Source: Campylorhamphus procurvoides
Lineage: Eukaryota; Chordata; Aves; Passeriformes; Dendrocolaptidae
Reading direction: 5' to 3'
Length of the DNA stretch: 64,000 nucleotides
NCBI GenBank assembly: GCA_013396655.1
Contig: WBMV01004761.1
Coordinates: 124,186-188,185 of the forward strand
Part shown: piece after piece, positions 10,721 to 24,684 of the stretch
How positions within the stretch are numbered: position 1 is the stretch's first letter
Layout: the number at the start of each line of letters is the position of its first letter
Notes under the pieces: generated by a model
What the model saw: the letters and a program-made list of their open reading frames with translations, nothing else
Database searches by the model: none
What the model was told of the DNA's origin: nothing
Program-made: the position numbers and the translations under genes

Positions 10721-13130
10721 CAGAGACAGGCAGCTAGATACCAGCAGGTCTGGGGTTACAATACCAGAGATTTCCAGATTAAAAAAAAAGCAACCCAAAC
10801 TTTGCTAAATCATTGGGGCATGGCATTCAGGGAGGTGAGGCGTGTTTTGGTTCTCAGCCCCAGAGGGTGCTGTGGGCATGGCCTGTACCTTGCAGACCTG
10901 CTCCTCTGGGGTTCCCTTGGTCTCCCAAGCAGCATAGGTAACCCATACTGTGACCCCAGGGACCTGAGCCCAGAGGATGTGCCACTCTAAGTCCCTGCCT
11001 GCCAGGGTAACACACATCTGTCTGCACTGAGCACTTGGGGACCCTCACACAGCAGCTGGCACCCAAGGTTGATGGCACCTTTTCAACCTTCAAACAGCCA
11101 CCTTAGTTACCTGCACCTCAATGGCACAGTCCAGCAGAAGTCTGTGCAAACCGCTTGCAGCCTCAAATGACCAAAGGAAGATTGACTCTTGTCAAGCAAG
11201 CAGGGAATAGCCTCAGGAGAAGGGGTCTTGCAAACTAGCTGAAAGCCTAAGAGTACAGCAGATAAGAAAAGGGAAAAATAGCACTCTTGCTGCAGACACA
11301 GCAGTGGGAAAGCTGCCCTGTGCCATGCTTCAGACCTGAGCTTCCAGGCAGCTGAGAGCTGGAGAAGTGCTGACGTGCTGGGTGCAGCAAGGAGGAACAC
11401 AATCTGCAGGCCAAAGGAAGAAGCATGAAGAAGCAAATGTGCTACCAGTGCATATCCACCAAGCCTGGGCAAAGCACTGACAAGCATACAATAGGGATCA
11501 GTCCTGTATCACCAGGAAGGAGGAGGGCTTGCCAAAGACCTATATCTCTCTACCTCCTTTCTATCTCCTCCAGTCAACATAAAAAGCTTCCTGAACACTT
11601 CACCATCTGTATGAGCTAGCCAACTAGACATCAGGTCTCCAAAGCTTTGATCTGGCAGGCTGGGCTTCTTCAAAGCAAAAACTAAGTGCAACCCTTGCCC
11701 TGGGTCCAAAGTTCATGCATCTGGCTTTGCACCAAGCCTCAAGTATCTACCAGCAAAGGGCATTACACTTTTCTTCTGTCCATGTCAGCTCCCAGCCCTG
11801 GTGTTGGCAGGTACCATCACGGTCAAAGCCAGGCCCAGCCCCATGCTGCTCGGAGCACCGCTTTGCAGCAGTTGCACACTGCAGGTTGCGTACATTGTGC
11901 TGCTTAGGCACCCTCTAATCCTGCTCCCAGCACAGCTGTAAGCATTGCAGAACATACAAGTTACTCTGCTGGGATGGTTCCTGGTGTGGATCATAGTAGA
12001 CTTTACAGCAGGGAGCATTTGGATTCATGAGAAGCTTGGGTTTGAGTTTCTCCTAGGGGACCTTCAGAGACCACAAGCAAAACAAGAAGAAAGCAGGGCT
12101 TTCCTACCTGAAAGAAGGAACAGAACTTCTCCTGACATTTTATCCGGAACCTGCTAAGGGGGTGATCCTGAAGGGACATAGGTATTTTGGAGACCCCTGC
12201 TTATTTCCTGGGGCTTGGTACTGGGATGTTCCTTTGTTTCAAAGACTTGAAACAGGGTTGCTTGAAGAACTCCCTTCGCTGGGATAAAACAATCCACAAG
12301 CTGGGGAATCCAAGCATCAGGGAAATCTTCAAGTTTCAGGTGAAACCAAGCCATTTATTTCCACAACTTCATCTTGATAGTCCTCCTTTGGCCAGGCCAC
12401 ATAACACTATCTCTTGGAGCTGATTTTCTTGTTCATGATTTTCAATAAGAAATTTGGGTTGCTAACTTTCATGAAGGTCAGGGAACCTTTCATTTCACAA
12501 CTCTGTTCCTTTTAAAATCACCCAGGATAATCAATCAAAAGCTTTGCCTTTAAACAACAGCAAAACCCTTCATGCTACCTTCACCCACTGGAAACCGTCT
12601 ACCTTGCCAAGCAATACAGATTTAGCTCCAAACAGCTAGGTCATTTTTACGCCTCTTTTATAGAGGAACTCCCTGCAATCTGCTGGTAGTGCTTTCGTCT
12701 TATGGTGCCCTGAACATAACATACCACACCAAGAAGGGCTGTACCATGGCTTGAAACCCCAGTATGCACTTCTCATCTCAGCTGGCTAACCTGTCCACAG
12801 CCCAATGGCAATTTGGTGTCTAGCTCTGCCTTTTGCTCTCATGTTGCACACTGCTGTCCTCCTTCCTCAATTTTCACATCTCTTTGGACTGGGTACTCCT
12901 GAGCAAGCGCTGTCTATCCTGTCTGGCCATCAGGGAAGGGCTGATAGTGTCCCCTTCCCCTCCAGGGAGGTTTGGCAGAACAGTGGCACCCACACAACAG
13001 TATGCTGCAGCTCTGCTGCCAAGAAGGCAACCCGACTACCTCCACCAGCCTACAAGGAACCACCACAGCCATGGCACCTAGCATTTCTGCACCATAAAGG
13101 AGAGGTTCCCAGTTCCATCTTGTCTGCCTA

Positions 13131-13170
13131 CTGACAAACACTATGGAGTCTTGACAAACACTATGGAGCC
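13131..13170. repeat. 20-bp tandem duplication
   Basis: Two adjacent 20-base copies (13131-13150 and 13151-13170) share ctgacaaacactatggagtc with two differences. This is a small recent local duplication inside the intron. Confidence 0.85.
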
Positions 13171-16100
13171 AACGATGTCCCGTAAGGACCTATCCACGTG
13201 TCCCATCCTAGTCCATGGTAAGGACCCACCTCTTCCTCTGTCATCAAGAGAAAAGCCTAAACCTATCAAACAGTTCTCTACATCAATCACCTCTCAGTCT
13301 GCACAGCATAGTCACAGCCACTGTGATTTATATGAAATTTTGTGTGTTAGATTTCATGAGTCACCAGTCAAACACTTTAGTTCCAAATATATCTGCTTGT
13401 CACTTTCCCTTCAAGCTTCTGGGCTGTAAGTCTTTCAGAAAGAAATCAAGATTGTCTGCCAGCTTGTACTTTATAAAAAAATACTGCTTACTGTTTGGCT
13501 TCCCTTGTTTCCTGTAAGCATATGCTGACAGTGATCCAGCAAATGCAATAAATAATTTGAGTGGTAAGACTGACAAGGTGCTGAACTTCACACTGTGTAT
13601 TCTGCAGAGCAGTGGACATTTGGCAACCAAGTCATATGGTTGGGACTAAGTCCCAGTAAACAGGGCTTCCTCACTTATCACCCAGCACCCCAGCAGTAGC
13701 AGCTCCACCAATTTCCAGCAGACTTTTAGCAAACTCAGTGATGGAGACCTGACAATCTCTTGACACCAGTGGCTTTCAGCTTCTAGTTTATGGATTCCAG
13801 TAGCACAAGGGCTGTTGCACAAGGCAACCCTCAGGAGTTGCCTTCTTGATTATCTTCTGTATGCCTATTATCATCAGTTACACCACCTGCACACGGTTTG
13901 CACTTTCCTTACAAAGTATCTCTGGGCCTGCCCCAGGCTGGCTCTCCCATAGTTCATTTTTAAGGTGAGACTGACTATTCATACCGGATCTTTATTGCAA
14001 AAGTATCACTTTAGATTTCAAGCAGTGTTAGGAGAGTTGTTCAGCTGCATGACTTCTGGCTTGGCTGAAACATGAACCAATCGCCCTGGTGATCTCTTAT
14101 TTACTCTGAATTTTTCCATGTTTCCCCCATTTCTCAAGCGAACAAATGTCATCCTGCCCCTTTTGCACACGCACACAATTTTAGCAGGAGCTCTGCACCT
14201 CTTATTCCTTTTTCCTTTGTTTATCAGTAAGCTCACCTCATCTTAAAGCTTCTTATCTCTGATCTTAATCCTCTTGTGCATAGGGGAGTATTAACATACT
14301 TGTCTTCCCTCAGGTCTTCTATCTGTCCCCTACCAGTCACAAACTGGGTATTCTCATCTGCACTTAGCTTTTCCTCTTAGGCCAAACGTGTGAGTAGTCT
14401 TTCATAAAACCAGGTTTTTAGCTAGTCTCTAAAGGTCACATTGACTGTTTCTTCCTCCTCACTTATGCATGACAGAAGTCTTTACCTCCTTGCAACACAG
14501 CATTCAAAGACAGAAGAATTTGGTTCACTGGTCACGATCACTTACCTATGCAGTACGATCAGCACTTCCCACCAAGGAAACCTTTTGGTGATGAAAGTCA
14601 CTGACTACTCTCAGAGTAATCCAGGCCACCTCTAGGGGCTCCACAGTTGGTTCCCCAATAGGGGCTGGCAGGACATGCTACTGCATCAGCCCCAGTAGCA
14701 TTCCTACTTACTCTGCAGCATGCAAGCTGCTTGAGCACTCAGCAGTTATTGAGGGTAAGCCTCTCTCTTGCCCAGTCCTTCTGCCCTAAGCACCAACAAC
14801 ACCACACTCAGCATGCACAGGGTTAGGGCATTACCTCTCTCGGATGGTACTTCAGAAAAGTGTCATGTCCCTTCTTTTAGCAAGTTCTCTATAGGGACAT
14901 GCAAAATTTGAAACCCTGCATCAGTTCAGGACCAGTGGTAAAGCAGGTACATGGCACACAGAAAAACTTTCCTTCATGTCAGGTGAGGAAGCTTGACACT
15001 AGCAAGGAAGGGCCTACCAGCCAGACTCGCTTGTCCAGTGGCAAACACCCAGGATGCAAACGAAGAAGCTTAGAGAGAAACCCCTTTCCTTGTGGGCACT
15101 GAGGGACAAGCTGCCAGGGCGCTGTATGACCACCAGCAGGAGCAGCCTCAGTGTTGCTCCTAAAACAACAGGAACATCTACTCCAAATCTTGGTACTTGC
15201 ACCCTTCCTGTAACAAATAAAGACTGCCTCTTTTCCAAGGTCCTTAATCAGGTTGCAGCTTCAAGTGTTTGCAATTTGCAGGCTGGAGATGTTCTAACCT
15301 TTTCTCACCTTCTTTACAGCACTCCTAAAGTTGTGCTTGCTTTGCAGCCTTGGTCTAAAAAGGACCCATAGCACAGTCAAGCACCAAAGGTCAAGGTAAT
15401 CACAGCCCTGCAGCAAGCAGAATTGAGTTTCCTTTACAACTTCATGCTGAGTCGTAAAGCGATTTGGCAGCCGCAGCAGGAGGAGGAAAGTCTTCAACTG
15501 TTCCTCAAGAACAGCAGATATCAGCAAAGGGCTCTCACAGCAAGAAGTTTGGATGCGGCCAGCAAGCTAAGACAGTCGTAGGAGAACATCTAGGAATTTG
15601 CTTTCTGCATCTGCTGGGGAAATCACAACAGGGGTCAGAGCTTCAGCAACAGCAGCACAGCCCAACCCATGGCACAACACCAGGGGAGTACACACAGGGT
15701 TGGCAAGGCACCCAGTGCAACAAAGTGCAACATGGCAACCTTGACCACAAGCACGTCCAAACTAGAACATTGTGACACTGGAAAAACTTTGAGGCTCTAC
15801 AGAACACAGTTTCCGTTAAGCACTCTGTCCCAGCAGTTACTGAACTCCATTAAGAGACAGATGTTGCTGGAGACCAATTCTGAGCTCCTGCTGGGCCCTG
15901 AATAAATAACAAAGGTCACAGGAGAATGAGATGGACATTAAATAGAGCCTTGAGACTGTCCTTGTTCTGAAGTCCTCATCCATGCTGCAAAGAGATCTGC
16001 TGGACCTCACTGGCATGTCAAGGCCCAGAGATGCCCCAGTTCTTCTCCAGGATATTTGCTCTGATACGGCCAGAGAGACCTAATCTAGAGACAGCTGTCC

Positions 16101-17445
16101 AATAACCTTTACCTGCTGGGAAAAATGAGTGTTGAACATCTACCTCTTTTTAAGTTTTCAGGGCAGCTCTGCCTGCTTTTGACTGCTGGGGCTGGGGTCT
16201 GCAAGCAGGAGTCACTGGCACACACCAGGCTGGGGATGCTGGGCTCTCAGCCAGCCACCAGCACTTGAGAGATGCTGACCGTGCTCTTCCTTTCAATGGT
16301 TTCTCTCCACCCCATGGGGCTTGGCAAGAGGAGCTAAGCCTGGCTTGGGAACAGAGGGAACAAAGCGCCTGTTTGATGCTGGGCACAGAGACATCAGCAT
16401 CCAGCAGAGACCAGGAACACTGAAGTGGTACTTCAAGGCAAGCAGGTCGGCTCCCAGACCTGCAGATAAAGGTGTGCGAAATAAAGTGGCTGTTTGGGCT
16501 TGGAGGAGGGCACTGAATTTTTGGCAAGACACAGCAGTGCAAGCCTCAGGTCATCCAGACTCCATCTCAACCTTAGGACAAACAATGAAAGAGTACTTTA
16601 ACTGGATGAAGCGGCTCTGAGTCACTGTTTATCCATGGAGCACACCTCCACAAGAGCAAATACCAAGCCTATGAGAGCCCACTAAAGACTTGAAGTTGGT
16701 AATGGGTTCCTCTTGTCCACAGTAGTCCCAGGCCAAGCCAGGGTGCTCATGTCTACTAAGACCACCAAAATCCTAACTTGATATGAAGCAGATGGCTGGG
16801 AGGTCACCTCAAAACCAATGTGGAGCACACCAAAAACTGTGCACCACAGACTGCTGAAGGTGAAGCCATGAAAAAAACCAGAAGTGGGCTTTCTATAGGC
16901 TTGACTCTGGAGAACACCCAGGAGCAGCTAAACATCACAGCCTGGAGCTGCTCTAAGTTAGCCTGCACATCTGAAGGATGCTTTCCATGGAAAGCACTGC
17001 CCTAAACAGAGTGCAAATCAGCCTGATGGGAGTTGTAGCAACAGTCCCGAGAGGCACATACACACAAAAGCTGTGCTATTCCCATCCCATGACCTCTATG
17101 GCCAGGCTAAGCTTTCAGCCTTGATCCTTATGTGCCAAGACCTATCCCTTATTCTGGCTATGTTTCCCAAGACCACCTTTCCTTCCTAAACCCCTCTCTG
17201 TGCTTCCAGATGACTTATAATGCTGAAAGAAAACAGCATGGTGGGCCTGGGTGCCCCAAGCCTGAGGTGAATCTCATCTCTGACCTTGTATGAAGGCTTG
17301 AAGTTTGAAGGTCACCTTGTAAATCCCTAAACCTTCCCCAGACAGTAGCAGACAGCACAACATTGGCAGGATGCACCGAAGCATGCCACAGATTCCCACC
17401 AAGGAACCACATTCCTGGCTGTTCATGTTCTATGGAAGGGACATC

Positions 17446-17472
17446 TGGATGGATGGATGGATGGACGGATGG
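17446..17472. repeat. (GGAT)n microsatellite
   Basis: About six and a half copies of a GGAT tetranucleotide, with one ATGGACGG interruption near the right end. Confidence 0.9.
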
Positions 17473-18830
17473 GAAGTGCAGCATTGCAGAGGTGGACAGG
17501 AGGGGCAGTACATTCAAATAAAAGGGAGCCAGTGGACCCCAAAGGCTATCAGGTACCTTGAGAAAACAAAACTGCTTTTTTGTGGTTCACATGAGTGAAC
17601 ATGCTGCTCCATACCTCATTTGATGATCAAGACAACACAGCACATGTATTGCATAAAAATACAAACCAGCCAAAGCAGTGGCTGAGGCCTCTGATACAGC
17701 ACAGCAGAACAACAAGCAGTTACTCCAGAATTTTCCTTTTTGGCATGAAGTTTGCCTGGCCTTCCCAAACACACAACAGAAGCAACAGCATAAAAACAAT
17801 TAGTGGATTATGGCATTCTGAGATAAATTACTAGCTAATATCCCAGATGAGGTTAACACCTAGTATTTCTCCACGTGCAAATCTATTTTTGGCAGCTGTA
17901 CAGAATAATGATTTTTAAGATATTTCTTAAAGGATCTTCATGCAAAAGAAATGACTCCTACTCAGGAAAGCTCCCAAGTACATACTTATATTAGAACACT
18001 TTCACCAAACTCATTGTAACTTAAGTACATGGCTAAATTAAAGTGTTTACCCAAGAAGGGACAGACTTGAACACTGTGCTATGCTTCAAGGACCAGATCT
18101 TTTTCAAGACCAGTCTTTGAACTCTCTCTGTGTAACCTGTTATCAACCCAGCCCCAGAAGAGTGTCTCAGGGTAGGAGCAGCAAAGACCAAGTAGCTTAA
18201 TCAGAATTTTTCTTTGATGATGAGAAATAAGTTCCTGCCATACACTTCATAGCAAGTGGTTAAATAAATGATCCTAGACCAAAATGTTTTCTTCCCTTCC
18301 TGGGGAAATGGCTTTGGCAGGTTAGAAAGGCATGCCATTCCTCTGAATTCTGCTTCCAAATTTCAATACTTCTGCTTCTTGCTGCTCTTCTAAAAATACT
18401 GCACTCCCTTCTCATGAAGGCGATTGAAGATCCCTTGCTGTCAGGAGACATTCTACCTGCCTCCACTCTCCTCAGGCTAAACTCTGTATATCTGTCATTT
18501 TTCCAAGCACACCTTTACATCCTCTGTTTCCACAGCTGATGTCTCTGTGTGGTCAGCATCTTTTTAGCCATATTGTACCTGAACATCCAAAGCACAGATA
18601 TGCCTAGAGCCAGAGAGAGAATGGTACTGTGGTCTCCTTGTTCTGCAGCACAACTCCTTTGCATTCTTAGCCTGAGAGGCCAAAGGCTTCTCTTTCAGTT
18701 GCACTGGGGACAAATACCTAAATCCTAATACACTGTCATCCTACTTTGTTCTCTCACTTCCCATTTCCTTCCAGCATAGCTGCTTCCCACGGTGCCCAAA
18801 CTGTCCACAGAGAGAGGAGAAAGCAAGGTG

Positions 18831-19200
18831 TTTTTTTTTTATTTTTTAAATAAACACAGTAGTTTGACAAGTGTCAACTGTTACATGGCGAACTTCAGCT
18901 TTTCCATTTATATCAATAGACATTAAAACATCATAGTTGTCCCATTTTTACATAGTAGGACACACCTGAACTGTGTTGCCAGACTTGCAAATGATCATCA
19001 GCATCAGGGCTTGCTTGGCTCTTGACAAACACAATCAACACAGCTTTTGTGCCTCCATTTTTGTTACAGGTGTTCAAAAGGTGTCCTACACTGAAGCACT
19101 CAAGTTCCCTCAGAGTTACCCCAAGCAGCTGTATGATCCAGACTGTCCTGCGCTTCTGCGGGGGTAGGCCATCTACAGATACCAAAGGCAGAGGCAAACT
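18831..19200 (-). pseudogene. Candidate retroposed sequence with A-rich 3' tail
   Basis: Read on the minus strand, this segment ends in TTTATTTAAAAAATAAAAAAAAAA (plus-strand T-run at 18831-18847), with AATAAA next to the tail. Just before the tail a minus-strand frame is open over about 29 codons (VLMSIDINGKAEVRHVTVDT, ending at TAA). A different frame is open upstream (19197-18931) and includes GGTKAVLIVFVKSQASPD; the switch falls near an AAAAA run at about 18,950. This arrangement suits a processed pseudogene or retroposed transcript with an indel, but I do not recognise the parent gene. It could also be unremarkable intron sequence with an A-tract. Confidence 0.25.
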
Positions 19201-20310
19201 CCATTAAAGCATTATGGAGGAGCAGCTTCCTAACATTTACTTTTCAGATCGGGGCATGGAAAGACTTGCTACACTTTACAGATGAGGCAGGAGTCTCTTA
19301 CAGGGCATTTTGCTTTTTATCAATGGATAAAGTGCAGCCACATTGTCCTCATTTCACTCACCAGTCAGGCTATTCCTGGGATGCCTCTCGCCTGGCTCTT
19401 TCAACACATCCCAATCAGCTCAGAGGAGCCAGCCCAGTACTTCACAGGAAAGCCCTAGGCAGAACTAGGTTTACATGGCTTAAAACACAACCTGGACAAT
19501 GCAGAGTAAGGCCAGACTACACTGCTTGCTCAAACAGCAGATCAAGCAAAGCCTCCACTCCTCAAACTGGGGAGCTTTTAGATTCAGTCTGCCCTTTGCA
19601 AGTTACCACTCCCACCCCCTCCTGAGAGCTCCCAGACAAGTCCACCTGCTCCTTCCCGCAGGCACCCTCCCTTTAACAGAGGGGAAGTCTGCAAAGCCAG
19701 CTGTCCCCTGCCTAAAATCACCCAGGCATGCCGACTCACAGCTGCTCCTTGAACCCAGCCTTCTGCACTGGGTAAATCCCATCTCCGCCCTACGCTGCTG
19801 TGGCTTTGAACATACCTCCCAGGCCAGCCTTCAGAGAGAAAGCTGCCTGGCTGCCCGCAGAGCAAACCTGACAGCCACGCTTAGTCCCTCCAGGGTCTGA
19901 AGGGGGAAAGTACAGGGATGCAGGAGAGCAGCACCTCTTTGAGCCTCTTGTCCCAGGCAGCCAGCCCCACTGCTGCTTCTGCTCTGCCCACCTGTTTATG
20001 GCCAAGGCTTGCCACAGCAATTCTGCCACAGCCCTGTAAGTGAGTGAGGAGGCTGGAATTTCACAACTGGCACCCTGCCCTCTGCTTACGCCACTTAATC
20101 AGCATTCCAGTCAAAGATTGAGAATTCCCACATACTGAAATCAGGTCTCCATTGAAGCAGTGGTGCCAGCCACCAAGCATGGCTGCTGGGAACTGACTGC
20201 TGGGTCTGGTGACAGGAACACACGTCCTCTCAGAGTCTATGACAGGAGCTCTGAGTTCAGTTTTGCCACATGCAGCTCTGCTGGGCTCCACCTCATGCAC
20301 AAACACAGGG

Positions 20311-20342
20311 CGTGTGTGTGTGTGTGTGTGTGCGCGCGCATG
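20311..20342. repeat. (GT)n/(GC)n dinucleotide repeat
   Basis: About ten GT units run directly into four GC units (cgtgtg…tgcgcgcgca). Alternating purine-pyrimidine sequence of this kind can adopt Z-DNA; that is general knowledge, not shown here. Confidence 0.95.
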
Positions 20343-20788
20343 TGACTCATCTACTGCAGCTCATCAGAAATCCACAGCCCCAGCAGAGTTTTAGGATCAA
20401 CACTTGCTCTCTGAGTGGCACAGGCATGGGGATGTGTGTGTGCAACTTGGCAGCAATCAAGGAGATATCCTTTGCTTGGTGCCTTCCATCCAGCAAGCCA
20501 GTGGGCACTACAAAGCACCCCAGGGCAGTTACCTGCTCATCTTTAGAGAGGCACACAGATGCTGGCTATACACCTTCTCCCGAGTCAGTGACCATCTCAA
20601 CAGGATGAAGCTGACATCTACCAAGCTCCAAGTTTTACCTCCCTGTTCGCCAATGGCAGTACATTTGCCTCTACATGACCTGCAGACCCTCAGGGATAAC
20701 TAGCCCAACACAGCTATGTGAATCTTATTCCTTCCTCCTGAATCCTACTGGCTTTTCAGACTCCTCTCCAACATCCCATCCATATGTC

Positions 20789-21262
20789 GTAGATTCATAG
20801 AATCATTAGGGTTGGAAAACACCTTCAAGATCATCAAGTCCAACCATTAATCCAGCACTGCTGTGTTCATCATTAAACCAGGTGGCACATTCACGTGTTT
20901 TTTGAGTACTTCAGGCATGGCAATTCCACCATATCCTTGGGCAGTTTGTTCCAATGCCTGACCACTCTTTCAGTGAAGAAATGCTTCCTAATATCTAACC
21001 TAAAGCTCCTCTGGTACAACTTGAAGACAATTCCCCTTATCATATCACTCGTTACTTGGGAAAAGAGACTGATCCCCACCCAGCCACAAACTCCTTTCAG
21101 GAAGGTTCAGGTGTCTCCCTGAGCTTCCTTTTCTCCAGTCTAAGCACCACCAGCTCCCTCAATCACTCTTCATAAGATTTGTGCTTTGGACCCTTCACCA
21201 CCTCCATTGTCCTTCTCTGGACATGCTCCAACACCTCAACACCCTTGTAGTAAGAGGCCCAG
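20789..21262 (-). mobile_element. CR1 LINE, 3' part (antisense to the plus strand)
   Basis: The block begins with the inverted CR1 3' terminus (gattcatagaatcattaggg) followed by 'ttggaaaacaccttcaagat', and continues colinearly with the avian CR1 consensus through 'ttctctggacatgctccaac' to about 21,262. On the minus strand a frame at 21,079-20,891 retains the C-terminus of the CR1 ORF2 protein ([20 protein letters not shown]). The element is 5'-truncated, as most CR1 copies are. This is the best-preserved CR1 in the window and the main repeat-based evidence for a bird. Confidence 0.95.
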
Positions 21263-24200
21263 CAGGGCTGGTAGGGGTGGGAAGCTGTGGATGGCTTCCC
21301 AGGGCCAGAGAAATAAAGCTGGAGCTCAGGAAGCATTCCCTCAGCCATACCCACAGCAGACCCTTGATGAGCGGTCATCAGTGCCCCTGCATGCCTGAGT
21401 TGAGCTCAGAGCTTCCAGGCACAGTCCTGCTAAGCCTGTTCTCACCAGCAGAGAAAACTCCTTCCAATATAGCATCAGTTGCCTATTTATAACATGCTGT
21501 TTACCAACACCGAACACTCTCTCCTAGGAAGCGGAGGATGAGATGACTCAAGGGAGCATGAGCAAGGGAACTTTCCTCTGTCATGGGAAGATGAGGGGAC
21601 TGTGGGAGGGTTACTAAGGGCTGGGTGCTGCAGCATGGCTGATCACCTGCAGCTTTCTCACCAATGTAAGGAGGCTCAAGGGCACACTTAACCTCTTTTT
21701 ACATTAGACCCTTAAGCTCTAGGAATATCTTCCCTATGAAAGGATGAGATCAGATGCAGTACAAAGGAGCGTGCCAGTATCCCCTTATTGCTTGCTCTGG
21801 GCTTGGGAAGTACCAAGTGCCAGCAGGTGTAGAAGCACTGATTTAACAAGAATTCTTTGAAAAGCTCATGACAGCTCCTGGGACCCTCTTCCAGCAGCTC
21901 AAAGCACTGCTGATTGTTGAAGTGCTTTGGCAGGCCTTCTTCAGGCAGTGCCTATCTCCAGGGGAACTGGGACCCTGCCAGCCAGTGGTCTTCTGGCAGG
22001 GGGGTAGGGTGGCAGTGCCCAATGCCCACCCTCATCTATCCCTGCTCTGCATGGTCACTCTGTCATTCCATTGCTCAGTGCCCCTGGAAAGAGTTAGATT
22101 AGGAGGGCTGTATAAAGCAAGGACACTTGACTGCTGAGGCATTCATGATGCTAGCCTTCAGCAGTGGGCAGAGATGAGCACTACAAAGTTTGCTATGGGT
22201 CTCAATAGTGGGGTAGGAGGAGGAGAGGGATTACGATCCCAGCTCCCCAAGGCACTGTCTCAAATTCAGAATACTGTCCAAGAGTATGCTCCTGATCAAC
22301 AGAAGGCAAGAAACGAGTGTCTCCTAAGGCTTTGTAAATTTTGCAGACTTTCTCCGGTGTCCAAGCCATACCCCTTCCTAGGTGGCTGAAAACAGATACC
22401 ACATGGATGGTGTTATTGAACTGCACATCCATATGGTGGCAGACCAGTCTTGAAATCCATCCAGGTGAAACAACCTGTGCCAATCCCTGGCTCCTCCCAG
22501 AGCCATCACTGAATTTTCCATTTTTCCCCTTCCAGCTGCATCCAGCCATCTCCTGATGCCAGGCTAATTTTTAGAGATTCACATCTTCCTCTCCATCTTT
22601 GAGAAAGTTATTGCTTTCCTGCTCTCAAATAGTCAATACCCCTTCCACCCTACCAAACTGGTAATGGACCTCCTGGCTCCATTCCCCTCTGTCATTTCCC
22701 AGATCTATCTCCTATGCCATTGCACTTACCAGCCCCAAATGGGCTGACTAGGATATGCATTTACATTAAGGGGCTGGATCAATTTCTGAGTTTTTAACTT
22801 TTCCTAACAGACAAGGGAGGATTGGTGTCAGGAACTTTACCAGAAAGCCTAAGCTGAGCTCTGGTGCATGTTCAGCCAAGGCCTGGAGTCCAGAGGCATG
22901 CCTGGAACACGGGACATGATCACACATAGGGCCCAGGAACTGCTGGTTAGTTGCATAATAAGCTTTGGCTATAAGCTTGTCCTCATGTGCCATCACTTCA
23001 GCATGGCTCCTCACCAAGCCACAGGCTCAACGAGAGTGCAGTCTTCTGCATTCCATGTACTGCCCAGGGTGAAGGAACGAGCAGCACTGCCCAGGCCTAG
23101 GATGATCTTTTGCTCTATTCAACCTCTTGGGTCACTCCAGTACCTGTTGCTGTGTCCCCACTCTCTGCCAGCTTCCCACACATCCATGTGGCAGCTCCTG
23201 GCCATCCCCATCTATGCCCCAGCCCACTCACTCCTCCCAGCACAGATTCACCCATCGCCTGCACTGACTCACTCCCCACTGCTCATGACCATGAATTCAG
23301 CCTGCTTCTGGCATTCCCACCACCTCAAGACAGAGGGTGAGGTGTCAGCACTCAGTTTTAGAGAGCGGCAGTGAAGTAGAGTGGATCCATGATGTAGGAG
23401 AACCTGGCTGTGCTCTGCATCCCATCCCGACCAGCTGCATGACTGTGGGCATGCTGCTCCATGCCTCTGTCCATCAGAATCACATATAGACTCTTCCAGG
23501 AAGATCACGTACTTATTTTCCAGGCATTGGAAAGACACTCCACTTTCCAGATGAGATATACTACCAGCACACAACTATTTCTTGCTGCCTGCACTCCCAG
23601 CCACAGTCAGCTGAAATCCCTGTTACTAGGCATTAAGGGCATGTCCTGGACCTACAGACTTCTGCTCTCATCCGTAGGGTCCAGAAAAGCACCAAGGGTC
23701 TGTCACTGCCCTGCTACCACTTCTTCTGCAGAGGCTTTTGGATTTCCCCCTCTTCTGTCTTGTAAGTAGACACAGGATTATACCCAAAGATGGTTTTGGA
23801 TGGTTCCTCAGCTGCTTGCCAGGGTAACTGCAAGAACAGAAGCTTCACACTGCCTCTGCCATTTCAACCATCTCCATGTAGCCAGGAAGATGCCCAGGTA
23901 GGCAGCAGTGCACCTTAGAAAATTTTGCTACTGCTAGTTTAATCCTCCATTCAAGGTCAGCACTTAGACTCTTCAGGACCAGGTAAACTCGCTGCCCTTC
24001 AGAGAGAGGGCAATAGCACCAAGCAGCAAGCTTGACTGAAAGAATGAGAAGAATAAAACACTCACCTGTCACCCATTGTCTGAGTCACACAACCCCCTGC
24101 CAGCGCTAGCACAGCCTCTCCTGCCTGCAGGCAGCATCCACCTTCGGGTACCTGTGAGGAGCAGTGGGGCTGCCAGGTGCTTTGCTCAGTGTCCCCATCT

Positions 24201-24547
24201 GCTGCTCCCCATTCATGGACTCTTCATTCTATACCTTGTGCAGCTATTACACGTCTCCTCCTGCTAACTGCTGCTTGTCTTCACTGTCACACTTTCTCCT
24301 TTAGCTCTTTCCTACCTGGAGAGGTAGGGCTCAACTTTATGTCAGGGCCAGGCCAGTCCCCAGCCCTTTGGAGGATCCCAATAGAGACAGCACATATGCA
24401 TGACTATTCTTCCTTCATTCGGACATCCACTGCCATTGGATTAGGAGAGTAGAAACCACACCTTGGCTATTCTCTCTGGTGTTTGTTTTGGTACCACAGC
24501 GCTGGGGAAGAAGCAGGAGGTCCCTTCCCCACAGCACCAAGCCATCT

Positions 24548-24684
24548 GAGTTCAAGAAGTGTTTGGACAACACTCTCAGACATAGAGTGTGATTCTTGGG
24601 GTGTCCTGTATAGGGCCAAAAGCTGGATTCTAGGATCCTGATGGGTCCTTTCCAACGCAGCATATTCGGATTCTAAGATTTCAT
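24548..24684 (+). mobile_element. CR1 LINE 3' end fragment
   Basis: On the plus strand the sequence follows the CR1 3' end: 'gttcaagaagtgtttggaca', then an agggccaaaagctggattct block, 'gatgggtcctttccaacgca' and a terminal attcggattctaaga in place of the usual attctatgattctatga repeats. It is short and moderately diverged. Confidence 0.85.

Noticed and set aside
19270..19300. MIR-like 'tttacagatgaggcaggag' word
   Set aside because: It is too short and the MIR consensus does not continue on either side.
22000..22030. CTCF-like gggtggcagtgccc word
   Set aside because: Only the right half resembles the CTCF core; the left half does not match.
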